Program-made: the position numbers and the translations under genes | Assembly (NCBI GenBank): GCA_022452145.1 | Contig: JAKURY010000004.1 | Coordinates: forward strand, 1 to 64,000 | Length of the DNA: 64,000 bases | Reading direction: 5' to 3' | Origin: Acidimicrobiales bacterium | GTDB taxonomy: Bacteria; Actinomycetota; Acidimicrobiia; Acidimicrobiales; MedAcidi-G1 | In this document: piece after piece, positions 45,780 to 53,717 of the stretch | Layout: every line of letters starts with the position of its first letter | How positions within the stretch are numbered: position 1 is the stretch's first letter | Notes under the pieces: model-generated | Seen by the model: only the letters and a program-made list of their open reading frames with translations | The model's database searches: none | What the model was told of the DNA's origin: nothing

Positions 45780-46769
45780 GTGGCCCGTCCCTCACGCCCC
45801 TCACGCCCATCCCGGCCGTTACGACCCTCCCGGCCGTTACGGGCCTTCGTGCAGCGCAATGGCCACGACCGTATCCCGGGTCGTGGTACCGAGCGGGCTG
45901 CCGTGGTCGCCCTACGGGTGGCGTGGCTGGTGCTTCCGGTCGCCCTCGGACCCACCGTTGCCGATGCCCTGCACGACATGGCCTCAGGCCCCCGGTCCAC
46001 GGCCTCGGTGGCCCTCTGGGTCCTCTGGGCGATCGGCCTGACCGCCACCCTGGTCCCGCTTCCGGTGACCCTGACAGCGCTGAGGGTCGGCGCTCCGGCG
46101 CTTGTCGTCGCTGCGGCCTGGAGTGCCCCGGCAGGCGAGGGCGTCCTCCGGACGATGCCGGGGATGGTCGTGGCCGCCGTGGTGGTCGTAGCCGCCTTCT
46201 CGGCTCCGACGGCAGACCGGTTCGTGGACGGGGCCTCCTACGGCGACGAGCGGCGCTTCCAGCTCCGGGCCCCGGGGCCCGTCGCCCTGCTGCTGGGACC
46301 GTTGGCCACCGTGGTCGTCATCCTCGGCCTGGTCCTCGGTCCGGTGCTGCTGATCGGCCGCCACTGGGTGGCCGGAGCCGCAGCCATCTGCATGGGCCTC
46401 CCGCCAGCCGGCCTGGCCGCCCGTGCCCTCCACCGGCTGTCCCGACGCTGGATCGTGCTTGTGCCGGCCGGGCTCGTCCTCCACGACCATCTGGCCCTGG
46501 CCGAGCCGACGCTGATCCAGCGGGCCGGCCTGGCCCGGATCGGTGCGGCGCCGGCGGACACCGACGCACTGGACCTCACCCAGCAGGCCCATGGCCTGGC
46601 CCTGGAGGTGAGGTGCCGGGAACCCCACGACGTGCTGCCCTCAGGCCGGGGCCGCACGACCGGTGCCAGGGCAGTCGAGGTCCGCCCTGTCGAGGCCTTC
46701 CTCTGCTCGCCGATCCGACCCGACGTGGTGCTGGCCGACGCTTCCCGCCGACGCCTACCGGTCGGCTGA
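45780..46769 (+). CDS. Polytopic membrane protein with Arg/Pro-rich N-terminus, unknown function
   Basis: 329 residues. The first 20 residues are repeats of SRP and LRP, cationic and probably cytoplasmic. Then about six hydrophobic helices (AWLVLPVALGPTVA, LWVLWAIGLTATLVPLP, VVAAVVVVAAFSA, LLLGPLATVVVILGLVLGPVLL) and a cytoplasmic end with LVPAGLVLHDHLALAEPTL. No family recognised; the ending with a PH-like pattern occurs in several actinobacterial membrane proteins I cannot name. The short DNA repeats at its start (CCCTCACGCC and CCCGGCCGTTACG units) may vary in number. Confidence 0.6.
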   Translation: MARPSRPSRPSRPLRPSRPLRAFVQRNGHDRIPGRGTERAAVVALRVAWLVLPVALGPTVADALHDMASGPRSTASVALWVLWAIGLTATLVPLPVTLTALRVGAPALVVAAAWSAPAGEGVLRTMPGMVVAAVVVVAAFSAPTADRFVDGASYGDERRFQLRAPGPVALLLGPLATVVVILGLVLGPVLLIGRHWVAGAAAICMGLPPAGLAARALHRLSRRWIVLVPAGLVLHDHLALAEPTLIQRAGLARIGAAPADTDALDLTQQAHGLALEVRCREPHDVLPSGRGRTTGARAVEVRPVEAFLCSPIRPDVVLADASRRRLPVG

Positions 46770-46774
46770 GAGGC

Positions 46775-47827
46775 TCAGGCCCGGCGGGCGATCGAACCGC
46801 CGAGCACCTGGTCGCCGTCGTAGAACACCACGCTCTGGCCGAGCGCCACCCGGGGACGGGGCTCGGCCCAGCGCACCACGCCATCGTCCAGCACCGCAGG
46901 GTCGCACGAACCGTGGGCGCTCGTCTGCACGAGGACTCTCCCTACCACGGGCCCGTCGGCCCATGAGAAGGCCTCCAGCGGCGTGGCATCGACCATCAGG
47001 TCGTCGATCGATCCAACCGTGACCGTGGCGCCGGCGACGTCGACGTCCACGGCGAAGCGGGGTGCGGCTCCCCCCGCCAGGGCCATGCCCCTCCGCTGCC
47101 CGACGGTCACCAGCTCCACAGCGGCGACCGAACCCACCTCGGCACCCGACCCGTCGACCACCCGTCCCGGGGTGAGGGTGAGGCTGCGGCGCAGGAAGTC
47201 CTCCCGGCCGTGCTCACGGGTTATGAAGCAGACGTCCTGGCTGTCCGGCTTGTCCGCCGTCCTGAGGCCGAGGCCGGCAGCCCGTCGGCGCACCTCGTCC
47301 TTGGTCAGGTCGCCGATCGGGAGCAGGAGGCTGGCCAGCTGGTCCTGGTCCAGCATGTGCAGCACGTATGACTGGTCCTTCGCCGCGTCGGCGGCCCTGG
47401 CGATCCGGCGGGTGCCGTCGGGCCGTACCACCACACGGGCGTGGTGGCCTGTGGCCAGGAGGCCGAAGCCCAGCGCCCTGGCACGGTCCAGTAGGCGGCC
47501 GAACTTGACGTGGCGGTTGCACTCGATGCACGGGTTGGGCGTCCTGCCCGCCGCGTGGTCGGCCACGTAGGGGCCCACCACCAGCGAGTCGAAGTGGTCG
47601 CCGAGGTTGAACACGTGGTGGTCGATCCCCAGGGCGTCGGCCACCCGCCTGGCGTCGTCGACGTCGGACACAGCGCAGCAGCCGGAATCCGACTCGCCGC
47701 CCCAGAGGCGGAGCGTCACGCCTACAACCTCATGTCCGGCCTCCAGCAGGAGTGCGGCGGCCACCGAGGAGTCCACGCCACCCGACATGGCGACCATCAC
47801 CGGGCCGTAGACCGGCTGGCCGGTCAT
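46775..47827 (-). CDS. mnmA: tRNA-specific 2-thiouridylase
   Basis: 350 residues. PP-loop AMSGGVDSSVAAALL, the sulfur-relay Cys in NPCIECNRHVKFG and second Cys in SQDVCFI. It inserts sulfur at U34 of Glu, Gln and Lys tRNAs. ATG 47827 overlaps the stop of the cysteine desulfurase gene (ATGA), which supplies the sulfur. The open frame continues upstream into that gene and is not used. Confidence 0.95.
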   Translation of the reverse strand: MTGQPVYGPVMVAMSGGVDSSVAAALLLEAGHEVVGVTLRLWGGESDSGCCAVSDVDDARRVADALGIDHHVFNLGDHFDSLVVGPYVADHAAGRTPNPCIECNRHVKFGRLLDRARALGFGLLATGHHARVVVRPDGTRRIARAADAAKDQSYVLHMLDQDQLASLLLPIGDLTKDEVRRRAAGLGLRTADKPDSQDVCFITREHGREDFLRRSLTLTPGRVVDGSGAEVGSVAAVELVTVGQRRGMALAGGAAPRFAVDVDVAGATVTVGSIDDLMVDATPLEAFSWADGPVVGRVLVQTSAHGSCDPAVLDDGVVRWAEPRPRVALGQSVVFYDGDQVLGGSIARRA

Positions 47828-48978
47828 CGGGACCCCACGGCGCGATCGTGCTCCCTGAGTCGGGCCACCGCTGCCGGGATGACGGCCAGGGCGTGGTCGA
47901 CGTCGCCGTCGCAGGAGCCGTGGCCGAGGGAGAGCCGCAGTGAGCCCACGGCCGACGCCCGGTCGACGCCCATGGCGGCCAGCACGTGGGAGGGCTCCTG
48001 GGCACCGCTGGCACACGACGCGCCGGCGCTGGCCGACACGCCGTCGCGCTCCAGCAGGAACAACAGCGCCTCGCTCTCGATGCCGTCGAAGCAGACGTGG
48101 GCGATGGCGGGCGTGCGCTGGGTGCCATAGGGGACGGTGCGGTGGCTGTCCGGTACGCCGGCCAGCAGGCCCGCCTCCAGGCGGTCCCTCAGCGCCCCCA
48201 CCCGTGTGACCGTGGCATCACGATCGGCTACCACCAGGCGGGCCGCCTCGCCGAGGCCGACGATGGCCGGCACGTTCTGGGTGCCGCTGCGCCGTTCATG
48301 TTCCTGGCCACCGCCCCGCAGGACGGGCGCCAGAGGCACGCCCGACCTGACGACCAGGGCGCCCGCCCCCTTGGGCCCCCCGAACTTGTGTCCGGTCAGA
48401 CTGACCAGCCCGGCGGCACGGCAGGCCACCGTGAGGTCGATCCAGGCGACGGCCTGGACGGCGTCGGTGTGGAGCACCGCCTCGTGCGCGCCCTCGGCCA
48501 GCACCGCCGCCACGGCATCCAGGTCGTTGCACACCCCGGTCTCGTTGTTGGCCGCCATTACCGACACCAGACGGATCCCGTCGACAGCGGAGAGCACCTC
48601 GGCCAAGGCCCCGAGGTCGATCCGACCGCCGGCATCGGTAGGCACGACGATTCCGCCGGCATCGGCCACCGGCGCCAGCACCGCCGGATGTTCCACCGCG
48701 CTGCACGCCGGCAGGCCACCGGTCGCCCGCACCACGCCGTCCACGGCCAGGTTGTCGGCCTCGGTGCCCCCGCTGGTGAACACCACGTCACCGGGCCCGG
48801 CACCCACCAGCGCCGCCACGATGTCCCGGGCGTCGTCGATGGCCCGTCGGGCGGCACGGGCCACGGCATGGGAACCCGACGGGTTGCCGGGATGATCGGC
48901 CAGCCACGGCAGCATCGCCTCGACCACCTCGGGTCGGGCCGGCGTGCTTGCCGCATGGTCCAGGTAGGCGCCCTCCAT
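47824..48978 (-). CDS. Cysteine desulfurase (IscS/NifS class I)
   Basis: 384 residues. YLDHAASTPARPEV start, FTSGGTEADNLAV, pyridoxal-phosphate Lys in LTGHKFGGPKGAG and the active-site Cys loop SAGASCASGAQEPSHV. It releases sulfur from cysteine for tRNA thiolation and iron-sulfur clusters. Translational coupling to mnmA points to tRNA thiolation as one task. TAGCCT lies 7 bases before the ATG. Confidence 0.93.
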   Translation of the reverse strand: MEGAYLDHAASTPARPEVVEAMLPWLADHPGNPSGSHAVARAARRAIDDARDIVAALVGAGPGDVVFTSGGTEADNLAVDGVVRATGGLPACSAVEHPAVLAPVADAGGIVVPTDAGGRIDLGALAEVLSAVDGIRLVSVMAANNETGVCNDLDAVAAVLAEGAHEAVLHTDAVQAVAWIDLTVACRAAGLVSLTGHKFGGPKGAGALVVRSGVPLAPVLRGGGQEHERRSGTQNVPAIVGLGEAARLVVADRDATVTRVGALRDRLEAGLLAGVPDSHRTVPYGTQRTPAIAHVCFDGIESEALLFLLERDGVSASAGASCASGAQEPSHVLAAMGVDRASAVGSLRLSLGHGSCDGDVDHALAVIPAAVARLREHDRAVGSR

Positions 48979-48985
48979 GGGTCCG

Positions 48986-48991
48986 AGGCTA
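48986..48991 (-). promoter_or_regulatory. -10 box TAGCCT of the cysteine desulfurase gene, leaderless
   Basis: Seven bases before ATG 48978. The divergent methyltransferase has CATACT at 49028-49033, 6 bases before its own ATG. Confidence 0.55.
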
Positions 48992-49039
48992 CGACCTAAC
49001 CCGCTTGGCGGGCCTGCCGGATCCGGCCATACTCCGCCG

Positions 49040-49798
49040 ATGGACGGCTACGACGAGCGCACCTACGGCGACCGCTACGCGGAGGTATACGACCACTGGT
49101 ACGGCGATGACGGTGGGATGGCCCTCACACGTATCGGCACGCCGACCGACGTGGCCAACCGAATCGCCACGCTCGCCGGGAGCGGACCGGTACTGGAGCT
49201 AGGCGTGGGCACGGGACGACTGGCCCTGGCCCTGGCGGACCGCGGGCTGGACGTCACCGGCCTGGACGCATCGGGCGCCATGCTCGACCGCTTACGGGCC
49301 AAGCCCGGATCGGAACGCCTGACCCTGCTGGAGGGCGACATGGCGGCCCCGCCGAGCCTGACCGACGACACGTTCTCCGTGGTCCTCGTCGGCTTCAACA
49401 CCTTCTTCAACCTGACTACGGTCGAAGCCCAGGCCGGGTGCATGGCATCGGCGGCCCGCCTACTGCAGGGTGGCGGTCGGTTCGTGGTGGAGGCGTTCGT
49501 GCCCGATCCGAAGCTGGCCACCGACGGCGTCTCGGCCCGCTACGTGGGCCTGGACCGGGTGCTGCTGGACGTGGTGAAGGTCGACGGGGCCGAGCAGGTG
49601 ATCACTGGCCAGCGGATCGAGATCAGCGCCGCCGGCAACCGGCTATTCCCCTACGTCCTGCGCTACGCCACCCCCAACCAGATGGATGCCATGGCCTCGG
49701 CAGCCGGGTTGCGGCTCGAGGACCGCGCGGAGGACTGGCACGGCACCACGTTCGACGACGGGTCGCCGGCCCACGTGTCGGTCTGGGTGAAGCAGTAG
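49040..49798 (+). CDS. Class I SAM-dependent methyltransferase
   Basis: 252 residues. YAEVYDHWYGD start, SAM motif VLELGVGTGRLALALADRG, DVTGLDASGAMLDRLR and GDMAAPP. The family methylates small molecules; the C-terminal part (HVSVWVKQ ending) is of the general type-11/25 kind without known substrate. ATG 49040 has CATACT 6 bases upstream and no ribosome site. Confidence 0.8.
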   Translation: MDGYDERTYGDRYAEVYDHWYGDDGGMALTRIGTPTDVANRIATLAGSGPVLELGVGTGRLALALADRGLDVTGLDASGAMLDRLRAKPGSERLTLLEGDMAAPPSLTDDTFSVVLVGFNTFFNLTTVEAQAGCMASAARLLQGGGRFVVEAFVPDPKLATDGVSARYVGLDRVLLDVVKVDGAEQVITGQRIEISAAGNRLFPYVLRYATPNQMDAMASAAGLRLEDRAEDWHGTTFDDGSPAHVSVWVKQ

Positions 49799-49827
49799 GC
49801 CGGGTCGCCCGGGCCCGAATCGGGCGG

Positions 49828-49870
49828 GTCGGCTCGCCCGGGAACCGGTCGTGTCAGTCGGCTCGCCCGG
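49828..49870. repeat. Direct repeat of GTCGGCTCGCCCGG at the 3' end of the DsbA-like gene
   Basis: Copies at 49828-49841 and 49857-49870. The second encodes the last residues TGRAD and stop of the DsbA-like gene; the first is a duplicate beyond the stop. Confidence 0.65.
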
Positions 49871-50534
49871 TCAGGAGCGGCAGGTCCAACATAGGACGGT
49901 TGCTGCGCTTCAGCTCGGAGAACGTAGAGAACCGGCAGAGCGTCAGCGTGGCCTCGTAGAGCTCCAGGCACGCCTCGTCGGTGTCGGGCACCGACGAGAT
50001 GACCGGCCCGAAGATGGACGGTCCGTCCGGTGGGCCGAAGGTGATGATCGGTGTGCCGACGTCACGGCCTGTTCGGCCCACCGCCACCTCCGTCTCGGCC
50101 CGCAGCACTTCGTCGAACGACGGGTCCGAGGCCGCCTCGGCGTGGCCGGAGTCGAAGCCCGCCAGCGCGAGCACCTCTGTCAGGTGCTCAACGGTGGCGA
50201 CACCGGACCGGAAGTCTGTCCCGGGCTCCGCCACCCGGTGCCAGATGGTCTCGCCGAACGCACGATAGAGCGGGTCCATGGCTCCGGACCCCTCGGCGGC
50301 GCGAACCGAGGCCGCCACCCGGAGCATCCGGCGTCCCCGCTCGTGGGACTCGCGGTAGCCCTCGGGGAACTCGGCGTCGTAGTCCCGCTCCTCGTTCAGG
50401 ATCGAAAGGTTGATGAACCGCCACTCGATGGTCAGCCCACGCAGCTCGGCGACTCGCCGAAGCCACCGGGAGGTCTGCCATGCGAACGGGCAGACCGGAT
50501 CCCAGAAGAACTCGATGTCTGCGTGTTCAGCCAT
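49854..50534 (-). CDS. DsbA-fold thiol oxidoreductase, mycothiol nitroreductase (Rv2466c)-like
   Basis: 226 residues. FFWDPVCPFAWQTSRWL, FINLSILNEERD, MDPLYRAFG, DVGTPIITFG, FGPVISSVP and FSELKRSNRP line up with my memory of mycobacterial Rv2466c, a mycothiol-dependent reductase. The active site is CPFA instead of CPWC: Cys15 is kept, the second Cys is Ala18, so it must work as a single-Cys enzyme with a low-molecular-weight thiol. No signal peptide, so cytoplasmic. GAAGAT lies 6 bases before the ATG. Confidence 0.75.
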   Translation of the reverse strand: MAEHADIEFFWDPVCPFAWQTSRWLRRVAELRGLTIEWRFINLSILNEERDYDAEFPEGYRESHERGRRMLRVAASVRAAEGSGAMDPLYRAFGETIWHRVAEPGTDFRSGVATVEHLTEVLALAGFDSGHAEAASDPSFDEVLRAETEVAVGRTGRDVGTPIITFGPPDGPSIFGPVISSVPDTDEACLELYEATLTLCRFSTFSELKRSNRPMLDLPLLTGRAD

Positions 50535-50560
50535 GTTCCGATCTTCGCCCCTGCATGGCC

Positions 50561-51490
50561 TCAGCCCACCAGCGGGTCCGTCCAGTTCCCGGCCGCCCAG
50601 ACGCCGGCTGCCAGGAACACGACCACCAGGCCGTAGAGGACCGACGTGCCCGCGAGGCGCGGGAACCGTCGCCGGTCACAGGCGTCCAGCAGCCAGGCCA
50701 GCACCGCTCCCCCGACCAGACCACCCAGGTGGCCACCGATGCTGATGCCCGGACGACCGAAGGTGAAGAAGAGGTTGACGACCACAAGGCCACCCAGCCC
50801 TGTGTGCCAGGGGTTCACGCCCCGGTGCAACTGGTGGACGACGGTTGCCGCCATGAGGCCGAACACGGCGCCCGATGCCCCGACGGTCAATGCCATCGGG
50901 TCCATGAGCATCACGCCCAGCGAGCCGGCGGCCAACGAACCCAGGTAGAGGCCCACGTACCGAACCGGTCGATGGAGGTGCTCCAACTGCTGGCCGAGCA
51001 TCCACAGCAGGAACATGTTGAAGACGAGGTGGAGGAGTCCGCCGTGGAGGAACCCACCGGTCACGAGCCGCCACCACTCGCCGGCGGACACGCCGACCAC
51101 CGGATCCATGCCGACGTACGGTGCCCATCCGCCGAGGAGGCCGTGGTCGCCCGTGATGCCACCACCACCGGATGCGAACCGGTCGTAGAGCCGGGTGCCC
51201 GTTCCGCCGGCCAGCACCATGAGCACGAAGCCGGCGAGGTTCAGGCCGATGAGGACCGTTGTGGCGTCCCGTCCGGACCGGGCGGGAATCCGCAGGCCAC
51301 CGGCGGACGGCGCCGAGCGGGGAGAGAACCGCTGTGTGGACCTGGACGCCACACAGGCCGGACAGTGGAAGCCGACCGAGGCCGAGTGCATGCAACGGGC
51401 GCAGATGCGTCGGTTGCAGCGCTGGCACCGTACCCCGGCCCGGTTCTCGGGGTGCCAGTGGCAGACCTCGGCGTCCGGTGGGGATTCCAT
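50561..51490 (-). CDS. Rhomboid-family intramembrane protease with N-terminal zinc-ribbon
   Basis: 309 residues. A cytosolic N-terminus with eight Cys (10, 22, 25, 30, 33, 43, 46 and His nearby) resembles a B-box-like zinc module. The membrane part has FLHGGLLHLVFNMF, catalytic Ser in VGASGAVFG and catalytic His in ISIGGHLGGLVGG. Rhomboids cut single-span membrane proteins; the substrate is unknown. ATG 51490 is supported by TACGGT 7 bases upstream; a longer frame would run into the promoter. Confidence 0.87.
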   Translation of the reverse strand: MESPPDAEVCHWHPENRAGVRCQRCNRRICARCMHSASVGFHCPACVASRSTQRFSPRSAPSAGGLRIPARSGRDATTVLIGLNLAGFVLMVLAGGTGTRLYDRFASGGGGITGDHGLLGGWAPYVGMDPVVGVSAGEWWRLVTGGFLHGGLLHLVFNMFLLWMLGQQLEHLHRPVRYVGLYLGSLAAGSLGVMLMDPMALTVGASGAVFGLMAATVVHQLHRGVNPWHTGLGGLVVVNLFFTFGRPGISIGGHLGGLVGGAVLAWLLDACDRRRFPRLAGTSVLYGLVVVFLAAGVWAAGNWTDPLVG

Positions 51491-51497
51491 CCGGCGC

Positions 51498-51503
51498 ACC
51501 GTA
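51498..51503 (-). promoter_or_regulatory. -10 box TACGGT of the rhomboid gene, leaderless
   Basis: Seven bases before ATG 51490. Confidence 0.5.
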
Positions 51504-51576
51504 CCGGCGTACCCGACGGGCCCCGGTGCGCCCGTGGTCACCTCGCCACGAACTCAGGGGCGGAAGACGAGCGGCC

Positions 51577-52209
51577 TCAGAGACGGATGATGACCGGCAC
51601 ACAGTCCGGGTCGGTGACCCAGGCGAAGAACAGCAGTTGGGGTTCGTCACAGGTGACGGTGGCGTGCCGCACCCCGGTGTCGTGGAGGATCACCGTCCCC
51701 GGCCCGTGGGTCGACCACGCGTCGCCCTTCTGCCAGTCGGCGGAACCGGCCAGCACCCAGTAGACCTCGACGGCCTTGTGGACGTGGGGCGGGTAGGTGA
51801 CGCCGGGACCCTGCAGGACCATGCCGGCGAACACCTCGTCGCTCAGGTACACGGGCGTCGCCGTACTCCCCGAGATGGCGTCCTCGGCGGCACCGATGAT
51901 CGGCGAGTAGGCGTAGCCCAGACGCATGGCGTCCATGTCCGGCTCCCCTGCGTATTCGGGGTACGGAACGACCCAACCGGTCCGGGATGCGACCATCCGG
52001 GCCAGGTCGGCGGCCGGTCCCACCCCGGCTGCCAGGGTCGTCTCGAGGTGCTCATCGACCACCGGCAGGGTGACCCGGGGTAGCTCCGCTGCCGGGACGA
52101 CCCGCGTCAGCGCATCGGCCAGCAGGGCCATTGGACTCTCCATTTCGGGATGGCCGGCGCCCTCGGCGACGGCGAGGTCGTGGAAGGCGATCAGGAAGGG
52201 GTCGCGCAC
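51577..52209 (-). CDS. Cupin protein resembling DMSP lyases (DddL/DddQ type)
   Basis: 210 residues: a helical N-terminal part and a C-terminal cupin barrel. Metal-binding pattern YPPHVHKAVEVYWVLAG (two His and Glu four residues on), ADWQKG, then HDTGVRHATVTCDEPQLLFF with the third His. The spacing and the phrases YPPHVH-x3-E-x-Y and EPQLLFF-x-W resemble DMSP lyases, which cleave dimethylsulfoniopropionate to dimethyl sulfide and acrylate. The resemblance is from memory, and other cupins share much of it. The leaderless GTG has TAGGTT 7 bases upstream. Confidence 0.6.
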   Translation of the reverse strand: MRDPFLIAFHDLAVAEGAGHPEMESPMALLADALTRVVPAAELPRVTLPVVDEHLETTLAAGVGPAADLARMVASRTGWVVPYPEYAGEPDMDAMRLGYAYSPIIGAAEDAISGSTATPVYLSDEVFAGMVLQGPGVTYPPHVHKAVEVYWVLAGSADWQKGDAWSTHGPGTVILHDTGVRHATVTCDEPQLLFFAWVTDPDCVPVIIRL

Positions 52210-52216
52210 GGCGCGG

Positions 52217-52222
52217 AACCTA
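52217..52222 (-). promoter_or_regulatory. -10 box TAGGTT of the cupin gene, leaderless
   Basis: Seven bases before GTG 52209; decides that start. Confidence 0.55.
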
Positions 52223-52273
52223 GACCCGGCACCGGGCAGCGGCCAGCACCCGGAGGCCGAGCCGAGCCGCGTC

Positions 52274-53062
52274 TCAGCAGCCGCGGAAGGTGGCCCTGCC
52301 CGGTCCGTGCTCGAAGAACGACTCCACGCCGTGTCGGGCGTCGTCGGTCTCGAAGACCTCCATGAAGAGGTCCAACTCCAGGTCCACGCCTGCATCCAGC
52401 GAGAGCCGGAGGCCCTCGTCGATTGCCCGCTTGGCTGCCCGGATGGCCACCCGGGGACCGGCGGCGTAGCCGGCGGCCAGGGCCAGAGCGCGCTCCAGTA
52501 ACCCGTCGTCGGGCACCACCTCGTCGGCCAGGCCCAGTCGAAGGGCCTCGGAGGCATCCACCTGGGCTCCGCCCCAGATCAACCGCTTGGCCGTCGATCG
52601 ACCGACCAGGCGGGTCAGGCGCTGGGTGGCCCCGCCACCGGGGATGATGCCCAGGAGCACCTCTGGCTGGCCGAACACCGAACGCTCCCCCAGGATCCGC
52701 AGGTCACAGCACCAGGCCAACTCGGCGCCCCCGCCGAGGGCCAGGCCGTTGACCGCGGCGATCGTCGGACACGGAATCCGCTCGAAGGCGGCGAAGGCCG
52801 ATCGGAAGGCATCGGCCTGGATCGGACGCAGGTCCGGGTCGGCGAACCCGGCCAGCTCCGCACCCGCGGCGAACATGCGACCGGCACCGGTCACTACGAC
52901 GGCTCCCGGGGGATCGTCGGCACAGTCCAGGGCCAGGGCCTCTATCTCGTGGAGCAACGCCGCATCCAGGGCGTTGACCTTGGGACGGTCGAGGGTGGCC
53001 AGGACAACGCCGTCGTCGCGTCGCTCGACACGGAGGAGGGGCCGTTCTGTCACCTCTGTCAC
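52274..53062 (-). CDS. Enoyl-CoA hydratase/isomerase family protein
   Basis: 262 residues, crotonase fold. ATLDRPKVNALDAAL, AGGxEL-type AAGAELAGFAD oxyanion loop, NGLALGGGAELAW and the glutamate of GQPEVLLGIIPGGGATQRL. Both typical active-site Glu positions seem present, so hydration of enoyl-CoA is likely. GTG 53062 has TACCCT exactly 6 bases upstream; an ATG 11 codons earlier would lie upstream of this box and is not favoured. Confidence 0.85.
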   Translation of the reverse strand: MTEVTERPLLRVERRDDGVVLATLDRPKVNALDAALLHEIEALALDCADDPPGAVVVTGAGRMFAAGAELAGFADPDLRPIQADAFRSAFAAFERIPCPTIAAVNGLALGGGAELAWCCDLRILGERSVFGQPEVLLGIIPGGGATQRLTRLVGRSTAKRLIWGGAQVDASEALRLGLADEVVPDDGLLERALALAAGYAAGPRVAIRAAKRAIDEGLRLSLDAGVDLELDLFMEVFETDDARHGVESFFEHGPGRATFRGC

Positions 53063-53068
53063 CGCCGG

Positions 53069-53074
53069 AGGGTA
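53069..53074 (-). promoter_or_regulatory. -10 box TACCCT of the enoyl-CoA hydratase gene, leaderless
   Basis: Six bases before GTG 53062; decides that start. Confidence 0.55.
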
Positions 53075-53127
53075 CCCAGCAGGACCGGTAGCCATGGAAC
53101 CGGACTCCGGATCGCCACCAGTCCGGC

Positions 53128-53457
53128 TCAGAGGAAGACGGCGGTGCCCTCGTCGGGGTCGGGTGCTCCGATGGGCCCGTCCGGGTTGGCGGTCTCGCCC
53201 ACGTTGCGCACCGACGTCACCCCGTCCACCCGGTCCCTCAGGATCCGCTCGATGCCGGCCTTGAGCGTCTGGTCCGAGGCCGGGCAGGTGGTGCAGGCCC
53301 CGACCAGTTCCACGGTGACCTCGCCAGTCACCTCGTCGACGTCATGCAACTCGATGTCGCCGTCGTCGGCCTGGATCGCCGGACGGATGATCTCGATGAC
53401 CTTCTCCACCCGGGCCCGGAGGCCGGGGGTCGCCTCGGTGGTGACGTCGATCGACAT
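53128..53457 (-). CDS. NifU-like iron-sulfur scaffold (Nfu domain)
   Basis: 109 residues, the stand-alone C-terminal NifU domain. VEKVIEIIRPAIQADDGDIEL start and the cluster motif GACTTCPASDQTLKAGIERIL with CxxC are complete. It carries or transfers [4Fe-4S] clusters, relevant for IlvD, the WhiB protein and sulfite reductase in this window. GAGAAT lies 6 bases before ATG 53457. Confidence 0.9.
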   Translation of the reverse strand: MSIDVTTEATPGLRARVEKVIEIIRPAIQADDGDIELHDVDEVTGEVTVELVGACTTCPASDQTLKAGIERILRDRVDGVTSVRNVGETANPDGPIGAPDPDEGTAVFL

Positions 53458-53529
53458 GGCTTCATTCTCGCACCACCGGCCACAGACGCCACCCCCATCC
53501 GCCCGACAGACCCCGATGATCGACCGCCG

Positions 53530-53535
53530 TAGGCT
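53530..53535 (+). promoter_or_regulatory. -10 box TAGGCT, leaderless
   Basis: Six bases before GTG 53542 of the 53-residue gene, divergent from the Nfu gene. Confidence 0.55.
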
Positions 53536-53541
53536 CGGACG

Positions 53542-53703
53542 GTGCCCCTCCAACCCCTCCCAGGCATCCGGCTTCTCGCCCACCAGGGTGGCTGGGACGA
53601 GATCGGCCTGGTGGCCGGTCCACTGGCCGTGGTCGCCGCACTGCTCTGGATGGCCGACCGCAGGGCCCGCCGGATGGGCCGACGCCAGGACGACGACGCC
53701 TGA
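53542..53703 (+). CDS. 53-residue single-helix membrane protein, unknown function
   Basis: Begins VPLQPLPGIRLLAHQGGW, then a membrane helix EIGLVAGPLAVVAALLWM (residues 20-37) and a strongly basic then acidic tail DRRARRMGRRQDDDA. The orientation would place the basic tail inside. The start is supported by TAGGCT 6 bases upstream, as in many genes here, and it fills the gap between the Nfu and murA genes without overlap. No homologue known to me; too short for most gene callers. Confidence 0.55.
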   Translation: MPLQPLPGIRLLAHQGGWDEIGLVAGPLAVVAALLWMADRRARRMGRRQDDDA

Positions 53704-53717
53704 CGGCCTCCGTCAGG
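53699..53717. terminator. Hairpin between the convergent small membrane gene and murA
   Basis: CCTGACGG-CCT-CCGTCAGG, 8-bp perfect stem overlapping both stop codons, with GAAAT after it on the plus strand. A bidirectional terminator is likely. Confidence 0.5.

Noticed and set aside
49799-49853. Regulatory RNA between the methyltransferase and DsbA-like genes
   Set aside because: The inverted and direct repeats are short, GC-only and explained by a convergent terminator region plus a duplicated gene end.
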